Positions 1-9,101 are shown, numbered from the stretch's first letter. The stretch: DNA of 64,000 nucleotides from Candidatus Binataceae bacterium (GCA_035294265.1 DATGLK010000085.1:31062-95061); one strand, 5' to 3'. Notes: generated by a model not told the origin, from the sequence alone. Translations and numbers: made by a program.

Positions 1-92
1 CTGGTGACGTCGGCGACGCGCGCGCCGCGGAAAAAGACCCGCCGGCCGTCGCGCAAGGACTCACGATATTGTTGTGGAGTTCGTAGCGCCAT
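1..92 (-). CDS. HpaB-type flavin-dependent monooxygenase / 4-hydroxybutyryl-CoA dehydratase family, N-terminus only
   Basis: Thirty codons run off the left edge of the window. The leftward frame opens with an ATG at 90-92, preceded about 8 nt upstream by a GGAGG ribosome binding site. The translation begins MALRTPQQYRESLRDGRR and continues into VFFRGARVADVT. This matches the characteristic start of the 4-hydroxyphenylacetate 3-monooxygenase large subunit family (R-T-x-x-x-Y-x-x-S-L-R-D-G-R, then G-x-x-V-x-D-V-T). Members are FADH2-using aromatic hydroxylases or the related radical dehydratases. Thirty residues cannot separate these, so only the family is claimed. It lies 69 nt downstream of murJ on the same strand, so the two could be cotranscribed. 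Confidence 0.72.
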   Translation of the reverse strand, partial: MALRTPQQYRESLRDGRRVFFRGARVADVT

Positions 93-161
93 TAATCGAT
101 TCCTCCGCTGGCTTGCTCGCGATGATCTCGTGTCCGATTCGCCCCCGGCGCGCTCTTGGGC

Positions 162-1781
162 TCAGGCGCGCCTGCCAACGAGCCGGCTGGCAACCGAGGC
201 CAACTCGGGCAGCCCAAGCCAATAGGCCAGCCCCAGATAGGTCAAGCCGTAGCCGGGCAATACCGCCAAGGCAAGTAGGCGCGGGCCGCTGGTGCCCATT
301 GCAGCCTTGAGCGCCAACCCTACCGCACCCGCCACCAACGCCATCGCCCACAACTGCAGCACGTAGCGCTTGGCCAGCCCCGAGCGCCCAACTCTGCGGT
401 TAAGCGCGTGGCGCAGCAGCGCGAACTCCAGCCATCCCGCCACGCCGGCGGAGAAGGTCAACCCCGCCACCCCCCAACGCAGTGGAATACCCAGCCGCGG
501 CGGCAGAACAATCGCGCACAAATAACCCGCCGCAATCGTCAGCGCCACTCGGACCAGGGCAAATTTCAACGGCGTACGAGTGTCCCACAAAGCATAGAAC
601 GCGGAGGAATAAAGCCGACCCATGGTTACCGCGAGCAGCCCGACCGCGGATCCGGCCAGGATGCTCCAGACGTAAAGCGCGTCGGCATGGGTGAAATGGC
701 CGGACTGAAAGATCGCGCCAACGATTACGTCGCCCAACAGGACAAAGGCCGCGGCCGAGGGAATCACCAGAAAGGCTATCTGCCGCAAGCCCCGATTGAG
801 TCGCTGCCGCAAACGTTCGGCTACCTGCTCGGGGGCGCCCACCGCTCGGGACATGGTAGGCAGCTCGGCCGCGGCCACCGACATCCCGAACAGACTGATC
901 GGCAACAGGTAGAGGATCTGTGCGTAATTGAACGCCGCCACCGCCCCGGTGGGCAGCAGGCTCGCGAGCAGATTATCGATATAAGCGCTGATCTGGACCA
1001 CTCCGCGACCAGTAATCACGGGCAGAAAGTTGTTGCCCACCGCGCGCAGCGCCTGGCGGGTGCGGGTCAGATCCACCCGCAGATGGCGCACCAGTAAAAG
1101 AACCTGCGGCAATTGCACCGCAACCTGAAGGATGGAACCAATCACAGCGCCCCAAGCCGTCAGCCGGGCCAGGGCATCTTGCCGATAATGGGGGCCGTAG
1201 AGCAGCATCGCGGCGATGATGGCGCAGTTCCAGGCCACCGGAGCGACATACGCGGCGAAAAAACGGTGGTGACTATTGAGGATCCCAAGGCACCAGGCCG
1301 ACATCACCAACAAGCCGGCACCGGGGAAAAAGATTCGCACCAAACGGATGGTCAGCTCGCGCTTGGCGCCCACGAAGCCGGGCGCCACGGCGTCGATTAG
1401 ATAGGGCGCCGCAGCCACGCCCAGCGCCACCAGCAACGCCATCGTCAAACTTAGAATCGCGCCCAAGGTGACCGCCAGGGCGTCGCCCAATTCCTCTTCC
1501 CCCTGGCCCAACAGACGGCTGTACACCGGGATGAACGAGGCCGACAGCACCCCCTCGCCAAAGAGGTTCTGCAAGATGTTGGGAATGCGAAAGGCGGCCT
1601 TGAAGGCGTCGGCAGCCGCTGAATCACCGAAGAAATGGGCAAATACGCTCTCGCGCAACAGGCCCGCGATGCGGCTTAGCAGAATGCCTGCCGCCACCAC
1701 CGCGGCCCGACTGCCCGCCGGCACCGCTTCAACCGCCACACCGTTGCTATCCGGCAACTCCGCGTCTGCTCCGATGCTCAC
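162..1781 (-). CDS. murJ: MurJ lipid II flippase
   Basis: This is a 539-residue polytopic inner-membrane protein of the MurJ/MviN family, which moves lipid-linked peptidoglycan precursor (lipid II) from the cytoplasmic to the periplasmic face. The diagnostic N-terminal region is present (SRIAGLLRESVFAHFFG, then AFRIPNILQNLFGEGVLSAS), including the Arg-rich first helix and the FRIPN and GEGxLSxSFIP segments. About fourteen hydrophobic segments follow, the normal count for the family. The ATG at 1779-1781 is the natural start, and the length is close to typical. No peptidoglycan genes adjoin it; murF is about 10 kb away on the other strand. Confidence 0.93.
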   Translation of the reverse strand: MSIGADAELPDSNGVAVEAVPAGSRAAVVAAGILLSRIAGLLRESVFAHFFGDSAAADAFKAAFRIPNILQNLFGEGVLSASFIPVYSRLLGQGEEELGDALAVTLGAILSLTMALLVALGVAAAPYLIDAVAPGFVGAKRELTIRLVRIFFPGAGLLVMSAWCLGILNSHHRFFAAYVAPVAWNCAIIAAMLLYGPHYRQDALARLTAWGAVIGSILQVAVQLPQVLLLVRHLRVDLTRTRQALRAVGNNFLPVITGRGVVQISAYIDNLLASLLPTGAVAAFNYAQILYLLPISLFGMSVAAAELPTMSRAVGAPEQVAERLRQRLNRGLRQIAFLVIPSAAAFVLLGDVIVGAIFQSGHFTHADALYVWSILAGSAVGLLAVTMGRLYSSAFYALWDTRTPLKFALVRVALTIAAGYLCAIVLPPRLGIPLRWGVAGLTFSAGVAGWLEFALLRHALNRRVGRSGLAKRYVLQLWAMALVAGAVGLALKAAMGTSGPRLLALAVLPGYGLTYLGLAYWLGLPELASVASRLVGRRA

Positions 1782-1913
1782 TCAGCGCCCCATCAAGCCA
1801 AGATCCAAACCCGGCTAGTATATCCGCGCCGAGCGGCGCGGAGTAAGGCGACTGGCAATGACCGCGCGGGCGGCCTAAGCTTGCTACAGGCGATTTCTGC
1901 CGCGATCGCGATC

Positions 1914-3062
1914 ATGAATTTTTCGCTCTACGTACATATCCCATACTGCGATTCAAAATGCCCTTATTGCGATTTCAATTCATACGCGGTCAAACAATGG
2001 CCTGAGCAGCGCTATGTCGCGGCGTTAAAGGCTGAGCTGGCCTTTCGCTCTCGCCAAACCGCCTTCGCCGGCCGTCGCCTGCGCACCGTTTTCTTCGGCG
2101 GCGGCACGCCCTCACTCTTCGCTCCGGCTTCGATCGGCGCGCTCCTGGAGAGTGCCGACCATCTGTTCGGCATCCAATCCGGCGCCGAGATTACCCTGGA
2201 GACCAACCCGGGCACTGTCGATCGGGCCAAGCTTGGCGGTTACGCCCAGGCCGGAATCAATCGGCTCAGCCTGGGGGCGCAATCTTTCAACCCGCGTCTT
2301 CTCAAGCAATTGGGCCGTATCCACGACGCTGAGCAAACTCGCCAGGCAGCGAAATGGACGCGCCAGGTGGGAATCGCCGAACTCAGCCTCGACCTTATCT
2401 TTGCGCTGCCCGGTCAAACTCTGGCCGAGGCGCGCGCCGACATCGCCGCCGCCGTCGAGCTGGAACCCGATCATATCTCCGCCTACAACTTAACCTTTGA
2501 ACCCGGCACGGCTTTTGGAGCGGCGCTCAAAAGCGGGCGGATGCGCCCGCTGGCCGAATCGCGCCAAGCTGCCATGTACGAGATGGTGCGGCGCGAGCTG
2601 AATAGCAGGGGCTATCCGATGTACGAGATTTCCAACTACGCCCGCCCCGGCCATCCCGCGCGCCACAACCTGACCTATTGGCGAGGCGAAGATTATCTGG
2701 GAATCGGAGCCGGCGCCCATAGCTACACCGCGCAGGGCAGCGGCGGCCGGCGGTGGTGGAACGAGCGCTTGCCCGCGCTCTACCTGGAACGCGCGCTGGA
2801 CGCGGGAATCGCGGAAGCGGGCAATGAAACCCTGGACGCGCAAACCAGCGCGGGTGAGTTCACCTTTCTCAACCTGCGCCTGCGTGAGGGGCTTGACGGA
2901 AACCGCTTTTGCGCCCGTTTCGGCCACACCCTGCAGGAGCATTATGGCAGCCGCCTGACTCGCCTGATCGACGGCGAACTGTTGCTGTGGCAGGGGGAGC
3001 ATCTGCGCCTGAGCGAGCGCGGCCTGGAGCTGGCCGATTCGGTTTTCGCCGAGCTGGTGTAA
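1914..3062 (+). CDS. hemW: HemW-type radical SAM protein (heme chaperone, HemN-like)
   Basis: The protein has 382 residues when started at the ATG at 1914. The open frame extends back to a TTG at 1881, but those extra residues are not family-like, whereas MNFSLYVHIPYCDSKCPYCDF is. The radical SAM cysteines are C13, C17 and C20 (CxxxCxxC). The HNLTYW segment followed by LGIGAGAHSY is the HNxxYW signature of HemW, which separates it from true coproporphyrinogen dehydrogenases (HemN). HemW binds heme and is thought to load it into respiratory enzymes. It sits alone: murJ diverges on its left, and a strong hairpin separates it from the amidohydrolase gene downstream. Confidence 0.9.
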   Translation: MNFSLYVHIPYCDSKCPYCDFNSYAVKQWPEQRYVAALKAELAFRSRQTAFAGRRLRTVFFGGGTPSLFAPASIGALLESADHLFGIQSGAEITLETNPGTVDRAKLGGYAQAGINRLSLGAQSFNPRLLKQLGRIHDAEQTRQAAKWTRQVGIAELSLDLIFALPGQTLAEARADIAAAVELEPDHISAYNLTFEPGTAFGAALKSGRMRPLAESRQAAMYEMVRRELNSRGYPMYEISNYARPGHPARHNLTYWRGEDYLGIGAGAHSYTAQGSGGRRWWNERLPALYLERALDAGIAEAGNETLDAQTSAGEFTFLNLRLREGLDGNRFCARFGHTLQEHYGSRLTRLIDGELLLWQGEHLRLSERGLELADSVFAELV

Positions 3063-3076
3063 GCTTTCGAGCAGGG

Positions 3077-3104
3077 CAAGGTGGGCGTTGGAACGCCCAC
3101 CTTG
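3077..3104. repeat. Perfect 13-bp inverted repeat between hemW and the amidohydrolase gene
   Basis: Positions 3077-3089 (CAAGGTGGGCGTT) are perfectly complementary to 3092-3104 with only GG between them. As RNA, the realistic form is an 11-bp stem with a 6-nt loop. It starts 14 nt after the hemW stop. Its last base is the first G of the GGGAGG ribosome binding site of the next gene. No T run follows on either strand, so it does not look like a simple intrinsic terminator. It could be a transcript stabiliser, a translational control hairpin or an operator. Confidence 0.85.
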
Positions 3105-3115
3105 GGAGGAGCCTG

Positions 3116-4201
3116 ATGGATAATATCGACGTGATCGATTGCGACGGGCATGTCGTGGAGACCTTGTCCGAACTGGCCGAATTCATGGATCCGACGATTC
3201 GCTTCCTAGCCAGCACCGACCGCCCCTTTCCCAGCTCGATCAGCGTCTTCCCTTCGTTGGACGGGATTCATTATCGCGCCGACTCTGTCGTCCGCCAGGC
3301 GATGTTCGACAATCCCAAGCGGGCGCGGGTGACCGCCAGCCAGCATCGGCCCGGCTCGCCGCAGGACTGGTTGGAGCTGGTCGAGCAAACTCCGATCACG
3401 CAGACCGTTCTATTTACCAGCGACGGCTTGTCGGTGGGATGGCTGCGCCAACGTGAATACACCATTCGCATCTGCCGCGCCTATAACGATTATATGGCGG
3501 CGCGTTTCGCGATCGATCCGCGGCTGCACCCGATGGGGCTGATTCCGATGCAATTTCCGGCCGAAGCGGCGGCCGAATTGCGCCGCGCGGTCAAGGAGCT
3601 GGGACTGCCGGGCGCGATGATCCCTTCCACCGGTCTGCCGCTACATCTAGGACACGAATTTTACTGGCCGGTCTATCAGAGCGCGGCAGAATTGGGCTGC
3701 GCGCTGGCTATTCACGGTGGCTGCAACGGCGGTATTGGCCTGGATGACTTCGACCATCTGCGCTACTCCCACATCCTGCACCATCCCATCCCACTGATGA
3801 TCTCCTTCGTCGCGATGACCTGCGCCGGCCTGTTCGAGCGCTGGTCCGACCTCCACGTGGCCTTTCTAGAAGGGGGCGTGGGATGGGTCGCGCTGCTCCA
3901 CGACCGAATCGCGCGCGAGCGGGAGTTACAGGCGGGCGAGATGCTCGAGATTCCGCGCTTCGAGAAGTATTTGCAGCGCAATCAGATCCTGGTGGGCTGC
4001 GAGGGCAACGATTCCATCCTGCCCTATCTGGTTAACCAGCTTGGCGCCCAAGGCTTCGGCTATTCCTCGGATTACCCGCACGAGGCCGACCTGGTCGACG
4101 TCAAGCATGAAATCGACGAGACCGTAGAAAATCCGGAGCTGTCGCGCGCGGATAAGGTTGCGATCCTGGGCGCCAATGCCCGCGCCTTCTATCGCCTGTA
4201 A
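3116..4201 (+). CDS. Amidohydrolase family 2 metal-dependent hydrolase/decarboxylase
   Basis: The protein has 361 residues when started at the ATG at 3116, which has a GGGAGG site 6 nt upstream. The open frame extends further left to 2909, but that part overlaps hemW and is a shadow. The N-terminus carries the D-x-D-G-H-V-x-E metal motif of the ACMSD-like amidohydrolases. Later come AIHGGC, FLEGG and SSDYPHE, which supply the usual downstream His, Glu and Asp positions of this TIM-barrel family. Family members decarboxylate or hydrolyse aromatic and other carboxylated substrates; the substrate here is unknown. A TauD-type dioxygenase follows after 35 nt, so the two may act in one catabolic pathway. 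This is a common pairing in uncultured soil bacteria. Confidence 0.8.
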   Translation: MDNIDVIDCDGHVVETLSELAEFMDPTIRFLASTDRPFPSSISVFPSLDGIHYRADSVVRQAMFDNPKRARVTASQHRPGSPQDWLELVEQTPITQTVLFTSDGLSVGWLRQREYTIRICRAYNDYMAARFAIDPRLHPMGLIPMQFPAEAAAELRRAVKELGLPGAMIPSTGLPLHLGHEFYWPVYQSAAELGCALAIHGGCNGGIGLDDFDHLRYSHILHHPIPLMISFVAMTCAGLFERWSDLHVAFLEGGVGWVALLHDRIARERELQAGEMLEIPRFEKYLQRNQILVGCEGNDSILPYLVNQLGAQGFGYSSDYPHEADLVDVKHEIDETVENPELSRADKVAILGANARAFYRL

Positions 4202-4236
4202 TCGGCGCTAAGAAAGATCGTTTTGGAGCAGGAAAG

Positions 4237-5064
4237 GTGCGAGGCGTGGCTATTTCGATACGGAAGCTGACTCCCGCGATCGGCGCGGAAATCGATGGCA
4301 TCGATCTGACCCAGCCACTGAGCGAGGAAGGCTTCAAAGCCATTCACGCCGCGCTACTGGAAAATCTAGTCATCTTTTTCCGCGATCAGCGCCTTACGCC
4401 CGAGCAGCATAAAGCTTTCGGCCGGCGCTTTGGAGAACTGCACATCCATCCGGCACCTCTGGGTGTGGTCGATGGCCACCCCGAAATCATCGTCGTCAAG
4501 GCGGATGAGAATTCCCAGCGGATCGCCGGTGAAGAATGGCATTCGGACGTTTCCTGCGACGAAGTGACGCCGATGGGCTCGGTGCTCCATATCACGGAGT
4601 TGCCGGCGGTGGGCGGCGATACCCTATTCGCTAGCATGTACGAAGCCTACCAGGCGCTCTCCCCGCCTATGCAGCGATTCTTGTGTGGGCTCACGGCGAT
4701 TCACGATGGCGCCCGCAATTACGAGGGGCGGCGCCCGGCCGAAGGGCGCGCCGAATTCCCTCGTGCCGAACATCCCGTCGTCAGAACCCATCCTGAAACC
4801 GGACGGCCGGCGCTGTTCGTCAATCGCTTGTTTACCACCCGGATCGTCCAGCTCGGCAAAGCCGAGAGCGATGCGGTGTTAGCGATGCTCTTCGCGCATG
4901 GGGAGGATCCCAGGTTCCAGTGTCGCTTCAAGTGGCAGGAGAATTCGGTTGCCTTTTGGGACAATCGCTGCACTCAGCATCTGGCCGTGTGGGATTATTA
5001 TCCCCATCGCCGCTATGGCCATCGAGTGACGATCCTGGGCGACCGCCCGTTCTTTCGCCCTTGA
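4237..5064 (+). CDS. TauD/TfdA family Fe(II)/2-oxoglutarate dioxygenase
   Basis: A protein of about 275 residues of the taurine/2,4-D dioxygenase family, which couples 2-oxoglutarate decarboxylation to hydroxylation of a small substrate. The iron ligands are visible: the HSD of EEWHSDVSCDE gives the H-x-D pair, and the distal His lies in TQHLAVWDYYPHRRYGHRVTI, which also carries the 2-oxoglutarate-binding Arg. The N-terminal GAEIDGIDL element is typical. The start is either GTG 4237, with GGAG 8 nt upstream, or GTG 4246. It lies 35 nt after the amidohydrolase and is probably cotranscribed. The natural substrate cannot be read from the sequence. Confidence 0.87.
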   Translation: MRGVAISIRKLTPAIGAEIDGIDLTQPLSEEGFKAIHAALLENLVIFFRDQRLTPEQHKAFGRRFGELHIHPAPLGVVDGHPEIIVVKADENSQRIAGEEWHSDVSCDEVTPMGSVLHITELPAVGGDTLFASMYEAYQALSPPMQRFLCGLTAIHDGARNYEGRRPAEGRAEFPRAEHPVVRTHPETGRPALFVNRLFTTRIVQLGKAESDAVLAMLFAHGEDPRFQCRFKWQENSVAFWDNRCTQHLAVWDYYPHRRYGHRVTILGDRPFFRP

Positions 5065-5211
5065 AATGCCCACCACTTAATTCAATGTGGTTCGCTTTGC
5101 TCACTGCACTTGAATGACAATCGGGCGGCTAGCCACAGCGGGTTATTGGTCGGACGCCACCCGCTCGATGGCACGCCACTTGGACAATTTACCCAACCTG
5201 ATCGGCACCCT

Positions 5212-6378
5212 TCATCGATCGCCTGGCGCATCGCCCGTGAACCTTTCTGCGGTACCAGGTCGATGCCGGCGCAGGCAAGCCTGGTAGATCGCCTCGTGAC
5301 GCTGCGTCAGCCGCGGCCAGGTGTACTGGGATGCGCGCGTCCGCCCACGCTCGCCCATCGCCCTCGTGCCAGCCGGATCCGCGAGCAACTGCGCAATGGC
5401 GGCGGCCAGCGCGTTCGCATCGTCCTCGGCCACCAGGCGCCCGTTGTCGCCGTCGGTGATTATCTCCTCCACGCCGCCGGTGCGGGTACCGATTACCGCC
5501 TTGCCCGCCATCATTGCTTCCAAAAACACGATTCCCAACCCTTCGGCCTTGCGGCTCGGCATCACAAACAGGCGCGCGCCCGCGTGCAAGGCCAGCAAAT
5601 GCTCGCGCGACACTCGCCCCAGCATTCGGATTCGCTGCGCCACGGGCGAGGCCGCCGCCAGCGCCGCAACCCGCTCCTGGTCGGGCCCGCTGCCGGCGAT
5701 CAGCAGATCGATTGGCTCGGCATGCTGGCGGGCAACCCGGCTGAACGCGGCAATCAGGGTATCGAGCGCCTTGTCCCGCAAATCCAGCCGCGAGGCGCAA
5801 AACAGGTAGGGACGCGATGCCGCGTAAGGGGTCGCCTTGTTTTCATCTACCCCGCCGAGTACCACCTCGGCAGCGGCCGCGGGCGGAAAGCGTGAGGCGA
5901 AGGCATCCTTGCTGGCTTGCGAGATGGCGATCAGACCGGCGGCGCGTTTAAGCGCAGGTAGGTTGGCAAAAGCCCGCCGCCCTTGATCGCGCCAATCGTA
6001 GAGACTGTGCACCCACGCCACCCTGGTTATCCGGCAGACACTGGCCAAGGTGGGAAAAGTATCCCAATGGCAGGTGTGGCCGCTGACCAGGTCGGGCTGC
6101 CAGCGTGCGATGAGCGCCGCCAACTCGCTGCGACGCGGCAACAGAGGCTCACGCCACAACCGCTCCAGATGGCGCCAGCTAAGGGGTTTGCGCCCGCGAA
6201 TCGGAAGATAGACGCATTCCACGCCGGCGGCTGGCACGCGTTCGTTGTCACCAGCGGCGCGAGTGGAAGCGATCAACACGCGATGGCCGCGGACGGCTAA
6301 ATTAGCCGAGAGGTGGTCGACCAGCTCAATCGCCCCACCGATCGAGTTGAACGCCTCCACCACCAGCAGAATCTTCAA
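5212..6378 (-). CDS. GT4-family glycosyltransferase
   Basis: The 388-residue protein has a GT-B fold organisation. The N-terminal nucleotide-like segment contains NSIGGAIELVDHLSANLA, the acceptor-side glycine-rich loop. The C-terminal domain carries KAEGLGIVFLEAMMAGKAVI, then GTRTGGVEEII, which form the E-x7-E donor-sugar motif of retaining GT4 enzymes. It starts at TTG 6376-6378, supported by a GGGAG site 7 nt upstream. The gene diverges from the FkbM-like gene 105 nt away. It probably transfers a hexose in cell-surface polysaccharide or glycolipid synthesis; donor and acceptor are unknown. Confidence 0.85.
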   Translation of the reverse strand: MKILLVVEAFNSIGGAIELVDHLSANLAVRGHRVLIASTRAAGDNERVPAAGVECVYLPIRGRKPLSWRHLERLWREPLLPRRSELAALIARWQPDLVSGHTCHWDTFPTLASVCRITRVAWVHSLYDWRDQGRRAFANLPALKRAAGLIAISQASKDAFASRFPPAAAAEVVLGGVDENKATPYAASRPYLFCASRLDLRDKALDTLIAAFSRVARQHAEPIDLLIAGSGPDQERVAALAAASPVAQRIRMLGRVSREHLLALHAGARLFVMPSRKAEGLGIVFLEAMMAGKAVIGTRTGGVEEIITDGDNGRLVAEDDANALAAAIAQLLADPAGTRAMGERGRTRASQYTWPRLTQRHEAIYQACLRRHRPGTAERFTGDAPGDR

Positions 6379-6483
6379 GGCTTGACTCCCTGCCCCCAGG
6401 CCGAAATTCTAGCGGCCGTGGACGCTGCTTGCATCCCGGCCGAGTGGATTACGACCCAGCTCGCGCCGGGCGAGGACTAGACC

Positions 6484-7380
6484 ATGTCGTTGCGACGGTT
6501 CCTGCGGCGGATCTATCGGAATTTGCCCCTAATTCAGGAATTGCGCGAGACCAACGCCCATCTGGCTGCGCTCAACGATACGCTCAAGCGCTGCGCCACC
6601 GTGGCGTGGCCCATCGCGCTGGCTCACGACCCGCGGTGGTCGGATCCGAAGCGGCTGCTGCGGTATGCCGCGCAAACCTTCTCGCAAAACGGCGAGGACG
6701 GCATGATCGCCGAAATCTTTCGCCGGATCGGCACCACCGATCGCACTTTTGTCGAAATCGGCACCGGCAACGGCCTCGAAAACAACACCGCGCTCCTGCT
6801 GGCCCAGGGCTGGAGCGGCTGGTGGATCGACGGCGACGCGCAGGCGATGAACCGAATCCAGCGCGCCTTTGCTGCGCCGTTGGCCCAGGGGCGTTTGCGC
6901 GCCCGATGTGCCCAGGTCACGGCCGAGAATATCGCGGCGTTGTGCGCCGAGTTGAAGCTGCCCTCGACTTTCGATCTGCTCTCGCTGGATATCGATCGCA
7001 ACACCTACCATCTATGGGCAGCGCTGACCGATTACCGCCCGCGCGTGGCGGTGATCGAGTACAACTCCAATTACCCGCCTGAAATGGATTGGAAAGCCAC
7101 CTATCGCCCCGAGCTGGTGTGGAAATTCACCAGCTACTTCGGCGCCAGCCTCAAGGCCTTCGAACAACTGGGCCGCGAACGCGGCTATGCGCTGGTGGGA
7201 TGCGACTTCACCGGGGTCAACGCTTTCTTCGTGCGCGAGGAGCTGGCTGACGATCGCTTCGCTCAACCTTTCAGCGCTGAAAACCATTACGAGCCGCCTC
7301 GGCTGGGCGTGACCACTCGAATCGGGGCGCGCGCGGCCTTCGACGATACCCCGCGGCGCGAGCGCAAACCCAAGCTTTAA
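6484..7380 (+). CDS. FkbM-like putative SAM-dependent methyltransferase
   Basis: A 298-residue soluble protein. The central block SQNGEDGMIAEIF, followed by FVEIGTGNGLENNT, resembles the Y-S-Q-x-G-E-D and glycine-rich motif I of FkbM-like methyltransferases found in polysaccharide clusters. FDLLSLDIDRNTYHLW looks like the motif IV region and VIEYNS like post-IV. The C-terminal GVNAFFV element also occurs in this group. An N-terminal coiled stretch of about 60 residues precedes the domain. Together with the divergent GT4 gene this suggests glycan or lipid modification. The converging ABC permease gene ends only 6 nt away. Activity is unproven; family assignment is from motifs only. Confidence 0.62.
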   Translation: MSLRRFLRRIYRNLPLIQELRETNAHLAALNDTLKRCATVAWPIALAHDPRWSDPKRLLRYAAQTFSQNGEDGMIAEIFRRIGTTDRTFVEIGTGNGLENNTALLLAQGWSGWWIDGDAQAMNRIQRAFAAPLAQGRLRARCAQVTAENIAALCAELKLPSTFDLLSLDIDRNTYHLWAALTDYRPRVAVIEYNSNYPPEMDWKATYRPELVWKFTSYFGASLKAFEQLGRERGYALVGCDFTGVNAFFVREELADDRFAQPFSAENHYEPPRLGVTTRIGARAAFDDTPRRERKPKL

Positions 7381-7386
7381 CTCTGC

Positions 7387-8184
7387 TCAATGCTGGCGGC
7401 CGAATTTTTGCGCCAAGCCGTCGCCCAGAAAATTAAAGCCCAACACCGAGATCCCAATCGCCACGCCGGGCACGGTAGTCAGATGGGGCGCGATCAGCAA
7501 AAACGCCCGCCCTTCATCGAGCATCCCGCCCCAGGTCGGCTGCGGCGGCGGAATTCCCAGCCCCAGGAAGGACAGCGCCGCCTCGGCCACGATCAATCCG
7601 GCGAAACCGAAGCTGGCCTGAACGGTGACCGGCGCCGCCACGGCGGGCAGTAGATGGCGTAGCAGGAGGCGGGTGGGCGAAGCGCCCAGGCCGCGTGCGG
7701 CTTGTACATACTCGCGCTCTTTGAGCGAAAGAATTTCGCCGCGCACTAGCCGGGCATAGCCGGTCCACCCCATCGCGCCCAAGGCGATCACCAGATCGAG
7801 CATGCCGGGGCCCAAAATCGCCGCCAACGCGATCGCCAACAGGATGCCCGGAAAGGCCAGCAGGATATCCACCCCTCGCATCAGGGCTTCGTCCAGCATT
7901 CCCCCCGCCAACGCCGCGCATCCGCCCACCAAGCTGCCGATAACCAGCGACAACACCACTATTACGGCGGCGATGCCCAGCGAGATGCGCGCGCCCCACA
8001 GGGTGCGCGCGAGCAAATCGCGTCCCAGCGCGTCGCATCCCAAAGGATGGGCCAAGCTGGGTCCCGCCAGCACCGCCTTGAGATCGATCGCGATTGGATC
8101 GCCGCCCAGGTAGGGGCCCAGCATCGCCGTCAGCAGCAACGCCGCCACCAGCACCGCGCCCACGCGCAAGGATAGATTGTTCAT
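7387..8184 (-). CDS. DppC/OppC-type peptide ABC transporter permease
   Basis: A 265-residue inner-membrane permease. I chose the ATG at 8182-8184 because it overlaps the TGA of the upstream permease gene by 4 nt; the same frame runs open further upstream but antisense-like. The N-terminus has LGCDALGRDLLART, the DxxGRD block shared by DppC/OppC proteins. The EAA loop reads REYVQAARGLGASPTRLLLRHLLP. The C-terminus SFLGLGIPPPQPTWGGML is also typical. It pairs with the adjacent DppB-like permease and lipoprotein binding protein to import oligopeptides or similar solutes. No ATPase gene accompanies this set. Confidence 0.87.
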   Translation of the reverse strand: MNNLSLRVGAVLVAALLLTAMLGPYLGGDPIAIDLKAVLAGPSLAHPLGCDALGRDLLARTLWGARISLGIAAVIVVLSLVIGSLVGGCAALAGGMLDEALMRGVDILLAFPGILLAIALAAILGPGMLDLVIALGAMGWTGYARLVRGEILSLKEREYVQAARGLGASPTRLLLRHLLPAVAAPVTVQASFGFAGLIVAEAALSFLGLGIPPPQPTWGGMLDEGRAFLLIAPHLTTVPGVAIGISVLGFNFLGDGLAQKFGRQH

Positions 8185-9101
8185 TGACGGCGCACGCGCG
8201 GATCGGCCAGCCCGTAAGCCAGATCGGTGACGATATTGACCGTGACGTAGGTCAGGGCAAAGACCAGCACGCAGCCCTGAGCCAGCGGATAGTCGCGCGC
8301 GCCGATCGCGCTTATCAGCAGGCGCCCCATCCCGGGCCAGGAAAAAATCACCTCGGTGATGATGGACCCGGTCAGCAGCGCGCCCGCTTGCAGTCCCAGC
8401 AGGCTGATAATCGGGGTCAAGGCGTTGCGCAGTCCGTGGCGAGTAAGCGCGGACAGCTCGCTCAGTCCCTTGCCGCGCGCGGTGCGCATGAAGTCGGCCT
8501 CGCGCACCTGAATGAGGCTCTGCCGCAACATCCGCGCGGTAACCGCCGCCAGCGCCATCCCCATCGTGAGTGCGGGCAGGACCAAATGGGCCAAGCCGCC
8601 ACGGCCGTTGAGCGGCAACCAGCCCAGCTCTAGCGAGAAGACAATCATAAGCAGCGGCCCCAGGTACAGATGGGGTACCGAGATGCCAAAGAGGGCGAAG
8701 CTCATGGCGCTGAAATCGATCGCGCCGCCGGGGCGCGCACCCGCCAAAAGTCCCAGCGGAAACGCGAACAGGATAGCGACCACCAGCCCCGCCCCCGCCA
8801 GCTCCATGGTGGCCGGAAAGCGCTGCGCGATGGCGCGGCTGACGGGTTGGTGAGTGGAGATGGATTGGCCCAGGTCGCCATGCAGTAAGCCGTCGAGATA
8901 GGCGACATATTGCACCGCCAGGGGCTGGTCCAAACCCAACTGATGGCGTAGCCCTTCGACGTCGGCCGCCGTCGCGTTTTCTCCCAGCATCGCGATTACC
9001 GGATCTCCCGGCACCAGATGAAGCAGGGCGAAGGTCAGCGTGGCCACGCCCAGCGCTACCGGCACCAAGGCCAATATTCGCCGCCAGATGAAATCGATCA
9101 C
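8181..9101 (-). CDS. DppB/OppB-type peptide ABC transporter permease
   Basis: The 306-residue permease begins at GTG 9099-9101, overlapping the stop of the binding-protein gene by 4 nt (GTGA). The N-terminal region HLVPGDPVIAMLG and the QLGLDQPLAVQYVAYL block are standard for DppB/OppB. The EAA motif is DFMRTARGKGLSE. The last helix region ends in LADPRVRRQ, the usual DPR terminus. Six hydrophobic segments are visible. Translational coupling on both sides shows that it forms one functional unit with the DppC-like permease and the substrate-binding lipoprotein. Confidence 0.88.
   Translation of the reverse strand: MIDFIWRRILALVPVALGVATLTFALLHLVPGDPVIAMLGENATAADVEGLRHQLGLDQPLAVQYVAYLDGLLHGDLGQSISTHQPVSRAIAQRFPATMELAGAGLVVAILFAFPLGLLAGARPGGAIDFSAMSFALFGISVPHLYLGPLLMIVFSLELGWLPLNGRGGLAHLVLPALTMGMALAAVTARMLRQSLIQVREADFMRTARGKGLSELSALTRHGLRNALTPIISLLGLQAGALLTGSIITEVIFSWPGMGRLLISAIGARDYPLAQGCVLVFALTYVTVNIVTDLAYGLADPRVRRQ

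Noticed and set aside
5189-5800. Leftward 203-codon frame inside the GT4 gene
   Set aside because: Out-of-frame shadow; the GT4 frame holds the E-x7-E motif.
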